Positions 43,281 to 51,947 of a DNA stretch of 64,000 bases are shown piece by piece. The notes under the pieces were generated by a model. It was not told where the DNA came from, did no database searches, and saw nothing but the letters and a program-made list of their open reading frames with translations. Both the position numbers and the translations under genes were made by a program. This stretch comes from Delftia tsuruhatensis (lineage in GTDB: Bacteria > Pseudomonadota > Gammaproteobacteria > Burkholderiales > Burkholderiaceae_C): assembly GCF_903815225.1 (NCBI RefSeq), contig NZ_LR813084.1, positions 5,294,001-5,358,000 on the forward strand, in the 5' to 3' direction. Position 1 is the stretch's first letter; each line of letters opens with the position of its first letter.

Positions 43281-44416
43281 GCACCCTCCTTCGCCGCAGT
43301 GGATGCGGCGGGTGCATCTGTGGCTTCAGGCACGACTTTGGCATCCTCCACGGCATGCACGCCGAGCACTGCCGGATCCAGCGTGACCTCCAGCGTGAAG
43401 CTCTCCTTGCTGGTCCGCGAGGACCGGGTCACGGCGCTGGGCAGACGCACATCGCGCAAGCCCGGCTCCTTGGACAGCAGGCGCACGGCTTCAGAAGTAT
43501 CGTCGCTCAAGCCCTGCACCGTGAGCTTGTCCCCCCTGAACTGCACGCGCTGCACCGCCGTGTCATCGGGCAGTACCCGCGTCAGGAGGGCCATCACGCG
43601 CAGGTGATCGATCTGCTGCTTTTGTCGCTCCAGCAGTGCGGAGACGCTTTCTGCCTCAGTCACCAGCGCCTGCCGCTTGGCCACGACGTCACGGGTAGAC
43701 TGGGTCAACCGGGCGAACTGGGTACCGGCGTCCTGGGCACGCAGATACAGCTGCGCCGTCGGCGTGGCGGCCAGGGCCGCAACCAACGCGACCGCGGTCA
43801 ACATTCCGGTCAACAGCCAGATGCGCTGACGTGCCTCGCGCGCCAGACGGGGCTGTTCGCCAAACCCGGTCATCATGATCGGCTGCGCCCCGGACTCCGC
43901 CCAGACCTCGGGCTGCCTGCCGACAGGCAGCCGGGAGCCTTGCTCCCTCAAGACCCGCTGCACCTGATCGCGCGAAGTGATCACCACGTCGACCTGCTGC
44001 GCAGAAGAGACACTGCCCGGAGCGCGGACCGCAAAGGCCCAGAGCGTCTGCGCCTCGGTAAAGGGCGTCATCATCTGCACATCCAGCCCCACAGCCCCAC
44101 GCAACGCCTTGGGTGACATGGCGGGCAGGCGCAACGTACGTACCAGCACCTGCTCGGAAGACAGCAGAACCGCTGCATAGGCAGGCGCTGCAGTCCTTGC
44201 ACCATCGGACTGCGCAGCCCAGTCGAGGCGATCGCCCCTGACCCAGGCCACACCATCAGGCCGGGAATCTCCTGCCACCACTTGGATGGAAAACCGCGGC
44301 ACGCACCGCCGCACCCAAGGCTGGCGCGCCAGTTGCAGCCATGCCTCACGCAGTTGGTCGCCCAATGAAGTCAGGTCGATGCCGAACAGCTTCGCGTCGG
44401 AACTCAGCAGCGGCAT
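43277..44416 (-). CDS. gspL: Type II secretion system protein L
   Basis: A 379-residue protein with a cytoplasmic actin-like part (residues 1-210), a membrane helix near 225-245 (IWLLTGMLTAVALVAALAAT), and a periplasmic PilN-like region (VQRVQFRGDKLTVQGLSDDTSEAVRLL). GspL anchors the ATPase GspE to the membrane. A strong GGGAGGGGG precedes the ATG. It starts 65 bases after the gspK stop, the only sizeable gap in the second half of the operon. Confidence 0.88.
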   Translation of the reverse strand: MPLLSSDAKLFGIDLTSLGDQLREAWLQLARQPWVRRCVPRFSIQVVAGDSRPDGVAWVRGDRLDWAAQSDGARTAAPAYAAVLLSSEQVLVRTLRLPAMSPKALRGAVGLDVQMMTPFTEAQTLWAFAVRAPGSVSSAQQVDVVITSRDQVQRVLREQGSRLPVGRQPEVWAESGAQPIMMTGFGEQPRLAREARQRIWLLTGMLTAVALVAALAATPTAQLYLRAQDAGTQFARLTQSTRDVVAKRQALVTEAESVSALLERQKQQIDHLRVMALLTRVLPDDTAVQRVQFRGDKLTVQGLSDDTSEAVRLLSKEPGLRDVRLPSAVTRSSRTSKESFTLEVTLDPAVLGVHAVEDAKVVPEATDAPAASTAAKEGA

Positions 44417-44481
44417 GGATACCCCCTCCCGCTTTCACATTGAGCCATATTGAAATTCTTCCTTTCTTGGCACTTGAAGCG

Positions 44482-45273
44482 CTACAAGCGCCCTTTCCAG
44501 GTCTGCGAGGCGGACAGCACGGTCCATGGCAAGCGCCCGGGACCGCTTGGACCGGTCACATCCACCTGCCGCATGACCCATGCCTCGCCCAGGCCGTCGA
44601 ACGGCACCTTCGCAATGAGGGAGTATCGCGAACCCGACAGGCCCTGCTGTGACGCAATGCCCCCCCCTTCCAGCCACGGCCTGAGCGCTTCCGGAGCAGC
44701 GCCGGGACTCACAACCCCGCGCCCATCCGAATCCGCCACGATGAAGTCCCGTATGCTGGAAAAAATGGCATAGGTCATACCGGGCACCTGCAGCAGGTCT
44801 TCAGGCGCATCCCAGGCCGGGCGCAGCGGCTGGCGATTGTCCACGCCGTTGCGCGCCTGCACAATGGCCTGGGCCAACGCCTCGGCGGCTCCGCCGCCGA
44901 GGCCTGCCGCCCTGGACAGCAGCAGCGCCAGCAAAGCTGGCGGCGCGTCGTTGATGTTCACCAGACCACTCCAGGGAAGGATGGCAACCTCTATTATCCC
45001 TTTTGGCGTTGGCACCGGGGCCACGGCATAGTCGCGAAACTCCATGGGCTTGACGGCAATGCGCTGCAACACCTGGTAGATGGCGGCTTCGCCCAGCGCC
45101 CGGCCCTCGGCCATTTGCCGGGTCACGCCGATGACCGAGGCCTCGCTGCGCACCACGCGCCCCAGGCTGCTTGCGAAGATAGCCAGAGCGGCCACGATCC
45201 AGAGCACAAGCACCAGGGCCATTCCACGCTGCGCGCCAGGCCGGCGCACCGACTCGATTGAACGAACTCTCAC
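44482..45273 (-). CDS. gspK: Type II secretion system minor pseudopilin K
   Basis: A 263-residue minor pseudopilin. The leader ends QRG-MALVLVLWIVAALAIFAS, a prepilin peptidase site and hydrophobic helix. VNINDAPPALLALLLSRAAGL and DLLQVPGM belong to the helix-hairpin-like insert typical of GspK. It is somewhat shorter than the usual 300 or more residues. The start is a GTG at 45271-45273 overlapping the gspJ stop. It should cap the pseudopilus tip with I and J. Confidence 0.88.
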   Translation of the reverse strand: MRVRSIESVRRPGAQRGMALVLVLWIVAALAIFASSLGRVVRSEASVIGVTRQMAEGRALGEAAIYQVLQRIAVKPMEFRDYAVAPVPTPKGIIEVAILPWSGLVNINDAPPALLALLLSRAAGLGGGAAEALAQAIVQARNGVDNRQPLRPAWDAPEDLLQVPGMTYAIFSSIRDFIVADSDGRGVVSPGAAPEALRPWLEGGGIASQQGLSGSRYSLIAKVPFDGLGEAWVMRQVDVTGPSGPGRLPWTVLSASQTWKGRL

Positions 45274-45953
45274 CAGACCGTGCCTCCACCCAGGGTGGCC
45301 CGCATCGAACTGGCGGGGTTTGAGCCTGCGGGTGTGTTCATGGCAACGACCATCATCGGCCACGCCCCTGACGCCGACTGCAGCTCGATCTGCACGGCGG
45401 AGGGCAATTCCTTGTCGTTGTCCTTTTCGGGTCCCCATTGCGGCTGCCAATGTGCCACACCCAGTTTGGCGTTCTGGTAACGCAAGGCAAAAGCGGTGAC
45501 GCCGCGATCGATCACGTAGGACTGGCTCTGCCCCCAGTCGGGCATGACGTCGGGGCCCTGCCAGGGTGCGAAGCGCAGCACCAGGGCATCGCCCTCGACC
45601 GAGAGCTGGAAATGGGTGCGCCCGCCCATGCCGAAGCGCGCGGGCATGATGCCCAGCCAGCGCATGCCCTGCGGGCCGCCTTCGAAGAACAGTTCGCTCT
45701 CGCCCTGCTTGCGCAGGCCCGCCTGGCGCCGCACGGCGGAGACCTGGCCCAGGACGGAGCGTAGAAAGCCGATGGACACGCGCTGGTGGTCCATGCGGTC
45801 CAGCCGTGCATCGACACGCTCCTGGGTCTGGGAGACCGTGGACATGGCCGAGGCCAGCCCCAGCATGAGCAGGGACAGCAAGGCCATGACCACCAGCAGC
45901 TCCACCAGGGTGAAGCCCCGCTGCCCGGCCGGCACCGTGCGGCGCGGGCTCAT
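45270..45953 (-). CDS. gspJ: Type II secretion system minor pseudopilin J
   Basis: A 227-residue minor pseudopilin. The cleavage site and helix read QRGFTLVELLVVMALLSLLMLGLASAMS. The globular domain ends with QIELQSASGAWPMMVVAM. The start ATG overlaps the gspI stop, and its own stop overlaps the gspK start, showing tight translational coupling. J forms the tip complex with I and K. Confidence 0.92.
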   Translation of the reverse strand: MSPRRTVPAGQRGFTLVELLVVMALLSLLMLGLASAMSTVSQTQERVDARLDRMDHQRVSIGFLRSVLGQVSAVRRQAGLRKQGESELFFEGGPQGMRWLGIMPARFGMGGRTHFQLSVEGDALVLRFAPWQGPDVMPDWGQSQSYVIDRGVTAFALRYQNAKLGVAHWQPQWGPEKDNDKELPSAVQIELQSASGAWPMMVVAMNTPAGSNPASSMRATLGGGTVW

Positions 45954-46357
45954 CGGATCACCTCGCCTGGCTGCGGAGGCCGCTGGGGGCGCAGGGTCTC
46001 GAACACCCAGCTGCGGCCTTCGGTGGAGATGGTGATGCGCAGGGCGTGCAACCGGACCGCCGTCTCGGGCAGGTCGCTCACGGGGAAAGGTGCCGAGGCC
46101 ACTTGCCATGCATAGGCGCCATCCTGCCCCGAGGCCTGGGTGCCGCCGGGATCGACCATGGGAAAGGCGTCCAGCAGCGAGTCGGCGAGCAGGGCCACGC
46201 CCTGGTTCTGCTCCAGCTTGGCCACGCCCCGGGCCGAGCCGCCGACCGCGCGGTAGATGAGCGCCAGGGAGATGGCCATGATGGACAGCGCCACCAGCAG
46301 CTCCAGCAGGGTCATGCCCCGCACCCGGGGGCGGGAAGCGGCACGCCGACGCATCAC
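45950..46357 (-). CDS. gspI: Type II secretion system minor pseudopilin I
   Basis: A 135-residue minor pseudopilin. The leader and helix read RGMTLLELLVALSIMAISLALIYRAV, with Met instead of Phe at +1, as is common in GspI. A short globular part follows. The start is a GTG at 46357 or the adjacent ATG at 46354, both overlapping the gspH stop region. Confidence 0.9.
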   Translation of the reverse strand: MMRRRAASRPRVRGMTLLELLVALSIMAISLALIYRAVGGSARGVAKLEQNQGVALLADSLLDAFPMVDPGGTQASGQDGAYAWQVASAPFPVSDLPETAVRLHALRITISTEGRSWVFETLRPQRPPQPGEVIR

Positions 46358-46800
46358 AGGGCCTCTTTGGTGACCTGGCCGGACAGCCAGTCCACGCGCA
46401 GGCGCACGCCGGCACCGCCTTGCCCGCGCGCCAGCGAGATGCTGCCGCCCGTGGCGCCGCCCTCGGGCAGGAAGACGATGGTCTGGCTGCCGTCGGCCAG
46501 GGCCATGCCGGCCGCCGTGGTCAGTTGCACGGTCAGGCTGTCCGGCAACCTGGCCGGGGTCTGCCCGGCAATGCCATATTGGCGGCTATTCGTATTGACA
46601 GCGAAAGCCACGGGCTGCCCCTGGAGGGTGGCCTGCTGGCGCGCCTTGCGCAGCAGGGCCGTCACGTCCTGCACGGTCTGCCGGTAGTCCACGGCATCGC
46701 GCAGCTTGCCCATGGCAGGCGGGATGATGCCGATGATCACGCCGAGGATGGCGAACACCACCAGCAGCTCGATCAGCGTGAAACCCTGAGCGCGCTTCAA
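46354..46800 (-). CDS. gspH: Type II secretion system minor pseudopilin H
   Basis: A 148-residue pseudopilin. It begins MKRAQGFTLIELLVVFAILG, with cleavage after Gly6, then LRKARQQATLQGQPVAFAVN, the usual GspH/FimT pattern. The frame has no ATG at the right place; it starts at a TTG (46798-46800) preceded by AAGGA. It follows gspG by about 60 bases. Confidence 0.88.
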   Translation of the reverse strand: MKRAQGFTLIELLVVFAILGVIIGIIPPAMGKLRDAVDYRQTVQDVTALLRKARQQATLQGQPVAFAVNTNSRQYGIAGQTPARLPDSLTVQLTTAAGMALADGSQTIVFLPEGGATGGSISLARGQGGAGVRLRVDWLSGQVTKEAL

Positions 46801-46862
46801 GACTCATCCTTGGCGAGACGGCATGGCAACGGTTGCGGCAGCGGTGCTGGACAGCTAGCTGG

Positions 46863-47303
46863 TTACTTGGTGTTGCGCACGTCGGCCGCTTCACCCTCGC
46901 CCCCCGGGGCACCGTCGGCGCCCAGCGAGAGGATTTCCAGGTCGCCGTTGGCGGCCGGATAGGTGTAGCGGTAGGGGTTGTTCCAGGGGTCGTTGGGCAC
47001 GCCGCCCTTGAGGTAGGGGCCCGCCCAGCCGGCGACACCGGCCGGCTGCTTGACCAGCGCCTCCAGCCCTTGCTGCGAGGTGGGATAGCGGCCCACGTCG
47101 AGCTTGTACAGCTCCAGCGCCTTCTCGATGTCGGCGATCTGCACGCCCGCGGTCTTGGACTTGGCGCCGCCCAGCTGGTTGAGCACGCGCGGCCCCACCA
47201 GGCCGGCCAGCAGCGTCAGGATGGCCAGCACGACCAGCAGTTCGATCAGCGTGAAGCCGCGCTTGCGGGCGCGAGGGGACAGTTGCTTTTGCATGCGCAT
47301 CAT
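46863..47303 (-). CDS. gspG: Type II secretion system major pseudopilin G
   Basis: A 146-residue major pseudopilin. RKRGFTLIELLVVLAILTLL is the cleavage site and helix. The conserved core reads AGVQIADIEKALELYKLDVGRYPTS, QGLEALV and PWNNPYRYTYPAANGDLEILSLGADG. GspG polymerises into the pseudopilus that pushes substrates through the secretin. ATGs at 47303, 47300 and 47294 are all possible starts. Confidence 0.94.
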   Translation of the reverse strand: MMRMQKQLSPRARKRGFTLIELLVVLAILTLLAGLVGPRVLNQLGGAKSKTAGVQIADIEKALELYKLDVGRYPTSQQGLEALVKQPAGVAGWAGPYLKGGVPNDPWNNPYRYTYPAANGDLEILSLGADGAPGGEGEAADVRNTK

Positions 47304-47335
47304 CTTCTACATACCTTTCAGACAATTCAGATTCA

Positions 47336-48553
47336 TCACACGGCCAGATCGTTGACGGACAGGATTCCGAGCAGGATCGACACGATGATGGAGGCGATAA
47401 GGATACCGAGGACCAGGATCAGCGCCGGCTCCAGCATGGTCAGGAGGCGTTTGATCGCGTTTTCCACCTCGCGGTTCAATATGTTGGACAGCTCCAGCAT
47501 CATGTCGCCCAGGCGGCCGGTTTCCTCGCCGACCCGCACCAGGTTCAGGGCCAGGGGCTCGAATTCTCCGGTTTTCTGGGCGGCATGGGCCATGCGATGG
47601 CCCTCCTTGACCATGGGGCCCATCTTTTCCAGGCGCTCGCGGATGGCGACATTGGAGACCGTGTCGCTGGCGATGCGCAGCGCCGTCAGCAGCGTGACGC
47701 CATTGCCCAGCAGCGTGCCCAGCGACCGGCTGAACAAGGTGAGCTGGTACTTGCGCACCACGCCACCCAGGCCCGGCAGGCCCAGCAGCCAGGACTGCCA
47801 TGTCTGCCGGCCCTTGGGGCTCCTGGCCCAGCGGGCAAAGACCCAGCCCAGGGCACCGGCCACGAGGAACACGGCCCAGCCGTAGCTGCGGAATGCATGG
47901 CCCAGCCCCATAACGAACTGCGTGGGCAGGGGCAGCGCGTCGCCCATGTCGTTGAACAGCTGCTCGAACTGCGGCACCACGAAGCCCAGCATGGCCACCA
48001 GCGAGAGCACGGCCACGGTCAGCAGGATCAGCGGGTAGATGGTGGCCGAGACCACGCTGTCGCGCAGCGCGCGCTGGCGTGCCATGTGCTCCACCAGCCG
48101 GTTGAGCACGCCCGACATCTGGCCGCTGGCCTCGCCCGAGCGCACCATGTTGATATAGAAGTCGCCGAACAGGTCGTGGTGCTTGCCCAGGGCCTGGCTC
48201 AGCGGCATGCCGGCCTTGACGCTTTCCAGCACGGACTGGAGCATGGCCTGCATCTGCAGCTTGTGGCTCATCTCCACCAGCACCTTGAGCGCATTGTCCA
48301 GCGACAGGCCGGCGCGCATCATGATGGCCAGCTCGGTGGTCATGGCCTGGATGTCGTCGGCCTTGATGCGGCCCTTCTTGAGCGTGCGGGCCGCCAGCGG
48401 CACATTGCCCAGGCCGGCGGCCTCCTCGACCTTGATGGGCGACAGCCGGCTCTTGCGCAGATGCACCACCACCTCGGCCACGGCCGCGGCGGAATAGGTG
48501 CCCTTGACCATCTGCCCGCGGCTGTCCACGGCCTCCCAGCTGTAATCAGGCAT
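47336..48553 (-). CDS. gspF: Type II secretion system inner-membrane platform protein F
   Basis: A 405-residue polytopic protein with the two T2SSF repeats. The first begins near residue 70 (MTTELAIMMRAGLSLDNALKVL) and the second near 275 (LFSRSLGTLLGNGVTLLTALRI). The family segment FVMGLGHAFRSYGWAVFLVAGAL is also present. It starts inside the end of gspE (8-bp overlap), so it is coupled to it. Confidence 0.95.
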   Translation of the reverse strand: MPDYSWEAVDSRGQMVKGTYSAAAVAEVVVHLRKSRLSPIKVEEAAGLGNVPLAARTLKKGRIKADDIQAMTTELAIMMRAGLSLDNALKVLVEMSHKLQMQAMLQSVLESVKAGMPLSQALGKHHDLFGDFYINMVRSGEASGQMSGVLNRLVEHMARQRALRDSVVSATIYPLILLTVAVLSLVAMLGFVVPQFEQLFNDMGDALPLPTQFVMGLGHAFRSYGWAVFLVAGALGWVFARWARSPKGRQTWQSWLLGLPGLGGVVRKYQLTLFSRSLGTLLGNGVTLLTALRIASDTVSNVAIRERLEKMGPMVKEGHRMAHAAQKTGEFEPLALNLVRVGEETGRLGDMMLELSNILNREVENAIKRLLTMLEPALILVLGILIASIIVSILLGILSVNDLAV

Positions 48554-50273
48554 CGCTCTGGTCCTGGGTCACGCGCAGCACCTCGTCCAGCGTGGTGGCG
48601 CCCGAGGCCACCTTGCGCAGGCCGTCTTCATAGAGGCTGAGCATGCCGCTCCTGGCCGCCAGCGCATGCAGGGCGTTGGCGTCCTGGCCCTCGATGATGG
48701 CGCGGCGCAGCGGTTCGTCGATGACCATCAGCTCGTGGATGCCGGTACGGCCCTTGTAGCCCGTGCCCCGGCAGTGCTCGCAGCCGACGGCGCGGTAGAT
48801 GGTCGAGCCCTCGTTCATGAAGCGCTTGAGGCCGCTGCCTTCGATGGCCGTGGCCGGCAGCGTATCGGGCTGCTTGCACTGCTGGCACAGCGTGCGCACC
48901 AGGCGCTGGGCCAGCACGCCATTGACCGAGGAGGTGATCAGATAGCTTTCCACCCCCATGTCGCGCATGCGGGTGACGGCGCCGGCGGCCGTGTTGGTGT
49001 GCAGCGTGGACAGCACCAGGTGGCCGGTCAGCGCGGACTGCACGGCGATCTGCGCGGTCTCGCCATCGCGCATTTCGCCGATCATGATGATGTCCGGGTC
49101 CTGGCGCAGGATGGAGCGCAGGGCGTTGGCGAAGGTCAGGTCGATCTGTGGATGGACCTGGATCTGGTTGATGCCGTCGAGCTGGTATTCGACCGGGTCC
49201 TCGACGGTGATGATCTTGTTGGAGACGGCGTCGATCTTGGACAGGGCCGCGTACAGCGTGGTGGTCTTGCCCGAGCCCGTGGGCCCCGTGACCAGCACGA
49301 TGCCGTGGGGCTTGGCCAGCAGCTCGTTGAAGCGCCCCAGCGTGTCGGTCGCAAAGCCCATGGTCTCCAGGCGCAGGCGCACGCTGGCGCGGTCCAGCAC
49401 CCGCATGACGATGCTTTCGCCGTGGACCGTGGGCGCGGTGGACACGCGCAGATCCAGCTCGCGGCCCTTGGCGCGGGTCTTGATGCGGCCGTCCTGCGGC
49501 AGGCGGCGCTCGGCGATGTCCAGGTGGGCCAGCAGCTTGACGCGCGAGCCCACGGCGGCGCTCAGCCGTGGCGGCACGAGCTCGGCGGCATGGATCACGC
49601 CGTCCATGCGGTAGCGCACCTGCAGGCCGGCCTCGAAGGGCTCCAGGTGGATGTCGGAGGCGTGCAGTTCGATGGCGCGCGAGATGATGCCGCTGACCAG
49701 CCGGATCACGGGGGCCTCGCTGGCCAGGTCCTTGAGATGCTCGACGAAATCGCCGCCCGTGGCCTCGGACTCCCAGTCCTGGCCCTCTTCGGCGGCCTGC
49801 TCCTGGGAGGCTTCCGACAGCGCCTTGCGGATGTCGGCCTCCAGCGCCAGCACGGGCTTGATCTGCAGCCCCGTGGCCAGGCGCAGCGCCTTGCTGATGA
49901 AGGGGTCCTGCGGCACGGACATGGCCACTTCGAGCACGCCGTCCTGCAGCGCGATGGGGCAGACGCACTGCGCATCCAGGAAGCTGGGCAGCAGGCCCGG
50001 CACATCGGGCAGCAGGTCGGGGAATTCCTCGGCGCGCAGCCAGCGCAGCTGCAGCTGTTCGGACAGCGCCTGGGCCACGTCGGTCTCCGCCACCACGCCC
50101 AGCTGGACCAGCACCTGGCCCAGGTAGCCACCCAGCTCCTGCTGCGCCTGCAGGGCATTTTGCAGATCGCGCTCGTTCAGCTTGCCGGCGGAAAGCAGGC
50201 GTTCGCCCAGCCGCCCCTTGATCGGGGCCTCGACACCGGCAATCGGTTCCATGACGTGATTGGTGGAAGACAT
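48546..50273 (-). CDS. gspE: Type II secretion system ATPase E
   Basis: A 575-residue cytoplasmic ATPase. The N-terminal domain (residues 20-150) is of the MshEN/GspE-N kind. The ATPase core has GPTGSGKTTTLYAALS (Walker A), the Asp box MIGEMRDGETAQIAVQSALTG and SILRQDPD. A tetracysteine zinc motif (LCQQCKQ then CEHCRGTGYKG) is near the C-terminus, as in GspE and PilB. It is the first gene of the E-to-D operon and drives pseudopilus assembly. Confidence 0.96.
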   Translation of the reverse strand: MSSTNHVMEPIAGVEAPIKGRLGERLLSAGKLNERDLQNALQAQQELGGYLGQVLVQLGVVAETDVAQALSEQLQLRWLRAEEFPDLLPDVPGLLPSFLDAQCVCPIALQDGVLEVAMSVPQDPFISKALRLATGLQIKPVLALEADIRKALSEASQEQAAEEGQDWESEATGGDFVEHLKDLASEAPVIRLVSGIISRAIELHASDIHLEPFEAGLQVRYRMDGVIHAAELVPPRLSAAVGSRVKLLAHLDIAERRLPQDGRIKTRAKGRELDLRVSTAPTVHGESIVMRVLDRASVRLRLETMGFATDTLGRFNELLAKPHGIVLVTGPTGSGKTTTLYAALSKIDAVSNKIITVEDPVEYQLDGINQIQVHPQIDLTFANALRSILRQDPDIIMIGEMRDGETAQIAVQSALTGHLVLSTLHTNTAAGAVTRMRDMGVESYLITSSVNGVLAQRLVRTLCQQCKQPDTLPATAIEGSGLKRFMNEGSTIYRAVGCEHCRGTGYKGRTGIHELMVIDEPLRRAIIEGQDANALHALAARSGMLSLYEDGLRKVASGATTLDEVLRVTQDQSDA

Positions 50274-50419
50274 TGCGGCGGATTATCCACTGTCGCCGCT
50301 TCCCCCATGAAAGGCGACCATTGCACGCGTGCTGGCCGGCCTGTTTCTGTCATCAACTGTTACGCGGCGTGCCCTCCACGCTCCTGCGCGCACCACCACG
50401 GTGCACGAGGGCCGACGGG

Positions 50420-51232
50420 TCAGGCCGCCTTCACCGCCGTGGCCGCCATGCCGCTGGCATCGCCCCAGCGGCGCTGGGCCATGACCAGCAGGCCTTCGAA
50501 GATCAGGTTGTCCACCAGTTCGAAGGGCCGCGTCATGCTGGGCACCATCTTCCAGCCCGCGCCGCCGGCCATGACGCAGGCCGGCTCCATGCTGCAGTGC
50601 ATGTACAGATGCTGGTACATGCGCTCCACGGCACCGGCGATGGCGTACGTGCCGCCGCTGGTCAGCGCGTCGCTGGTGTTGGTGGGAAAAGGCGTCACCG
50701 CGCCCGTGGGCACATGCAGGCCGGCCGTGCCGCTTTCCAGGGCGCGCAGCATGATGCCGTGCCCGGGCAGGATCAGCCCGCCCATGAAGTGGCCATGCTG
50801 GTCCAGCGCATCCACGGTGACGGCCGTGCCCACCATGACCACGATCAGGGGGCGCTCGGGCCCGCGCTGCAGGATGTGGTGGCGTGCGCCGATCATGGCC
50901 ACCCAGCGGTCGGCACCCAGGCGCGAGGGAAAGTCGTAGCCGTTGGTGACACCGGCCTCGGCCGCGCCGGGCACGGCCCATTGCGGCTCGAAATCCCAGC
51001 CCAGCATCATGTCGATCTGGTCATGCACGCGCCTGCGCGCCGTGTCGCCGGCCACCACGCAGCCCAGCATGCGCGTGGGCGTGGGCAGGTCGCTCCACGG
51101 CCCTTCGGCCAGGTGCTCGATGTGCTCCAGAAACTCCGCGCCGTGCGCCAGCAAGGTGGCGCCAGGCCGATGCGCGTCGTACATCGCCCATTTCAAGCGG
51201 GTGTTGCCGATGTCTATGGCCAGGAAAGTCAT
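50420..51232 (-). CDS. coaX: Type III pantothenate kinase
   Basis: A 270-residue kinase for the first step of CoA synthesis. FLAIDIGNTRLKWAMYD at the N-terminus is the phosphate-binding DxGNT motif. GADRWVAMIGARH and VVMVGTAVTVDALDQHGHFMGGLILPG are the other CoaX signatures. CoaX enzymes need a monovalent cation and resist feedback inhibition by CoA. The ATG at 51230-51232 is chosen because the DIGNT motif follows almost immediately. In some related genomes birA precedes it; that part is not visible here. Confidence 0.93.
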   Translation of the reverse strand: MTFLAIDIGNTRLKWAMYDAHRPGATLLAHGAEFLEHIEHLAEGPWSDLPTPTRMLGCVVAGDTARRRVHDQIDMMLGWDFEPQWAVPGAAEAGVTNGYDFPSRLGADRWVAMIGARHHILQRGPERPLIVVMVGTAVTVDALDQHGHFMGGLILPGHGIMLRALESGTAGLHVPTGAVTPFPTNTSDALTSGGTYAIAGAVERMYQHLYMHCSMEPACVMAGGAGWKMVPSMTRPFELVDNLIFEGLLVMAQRRWGDASGMAATAVKAA

Positions 51233-51417
51233 GGGCGCGATTATCGGAGTTTTCCAAAGGATGGCGTCGGCCATGGACGACAACTCACCGAGGACGCCAG
51301 CGCAAAGATCGCCCAAATGTCAAAAATCCGGATGGCGCGCGGCGCACCGGCATTGACTGCCACGGTTAGGCGTTACATTGGCCTTTCCCTTTTTCCACCC
51401 ACCAACAGGAGTCACCC

Positions 51418-51888
51418 ATGGGACTGTTCAGTTTCATCAAGGAAGCCGGCGAGAAGCTGTTCGGCGGCAGCGCCGCACAGGCGGCGGAGCCTGCGCAAGA
51501 CCTGAATGCCAAGGCGGCCAAGGCCATAGAGACCTACATCGGCACGCAGAACCTGGGCGTCAGCGACGTCAAGGTGCAGTTCGACGGCTCGCAGGGCAAG
51601 GTCACGGTGCAGGGGACGGCTCCCACGCAGGCCGTCAAGGAAAAGGTCACGCTGTGCTGCGGCAACGTCTCCAGCGTGCAGTCGGTGGACAACCTGATGA
51701 CGGTCACCAACCCCGAGCCCGAGGCCCAGTACCACGACGTGGTGCGCGGCGACACGCTGTCGGCCATCGCCAAGAAGTTCTATGGCGATGCCAACAAGTA
51801 CCCGGTGATCTTCGAGGCCAACAAGCCCATGCTGAGCCACCCCGACAAGATCTACCCCGGCCAGAAGCTGCGCATCCCCGCGCTGTGA
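51418..51888 (+). CDS. kbp: BON-LysM protein, potassium-binding protein Kbp (YgaU) family
   Basis: A 156-residue protein. It opens MGLFSFIKEAGEKLFGG, very similar to E. coli YgaU. A BON domain is at about residues 30-95 (VKVQFDGSQGKVTVQGTAP), and a LysM domain at about 102-154 (YHDVVRGDTLSAIAKKFYGD, FEANKPMLSHPDKIYPGQ). Kbp binds K+ in E. coli and is linked to osmotic stress. No signal peptide is present, so it is cytoplasmic. It has its own promoter region and is followed by a terminator. Confidence 0.9.
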   Translation: MGLFSFIKEAGEKLFGGSAAQAAEPAQDLNAKAAKAIETYIGTQNLGVSDVKVQFDGSQGKVTVQGTAPTQAVKEKVTLCCGNVSSVQSVDNLMTVTNPEPEAQYHDVVRGDTLSAIAKKFYGDANKYPVIFEANKPMLSHPDKIYPGQKLRIPAL

Positions 51889-51906
51889 TCCGGACGCTTC
51901 AATGAC

Positions 51907-51932
51907 AAGGGCCGCGCAATGCGGCCCTTTTT
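51907..51932 (+). terminator. Intrinsic terminator of kbp
   Basis: A 9-bp perfect stem AAGGGCCGC (51907-51915) with GCGGCCCTT (51921-51929), a GCAAT loop and a T-run. It stands 18 bases after the kbp stop. Confidence 0.85.
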
Positions 51933-51947
51933 GCTTGGCGGACTGGC

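Noticed and set aside
48666..50939. Long plus-strand open frame opposite gspE and coaX
   Set aside because: Spans two unrelated minus-strand genes, has no domain and has shadow-type composition.
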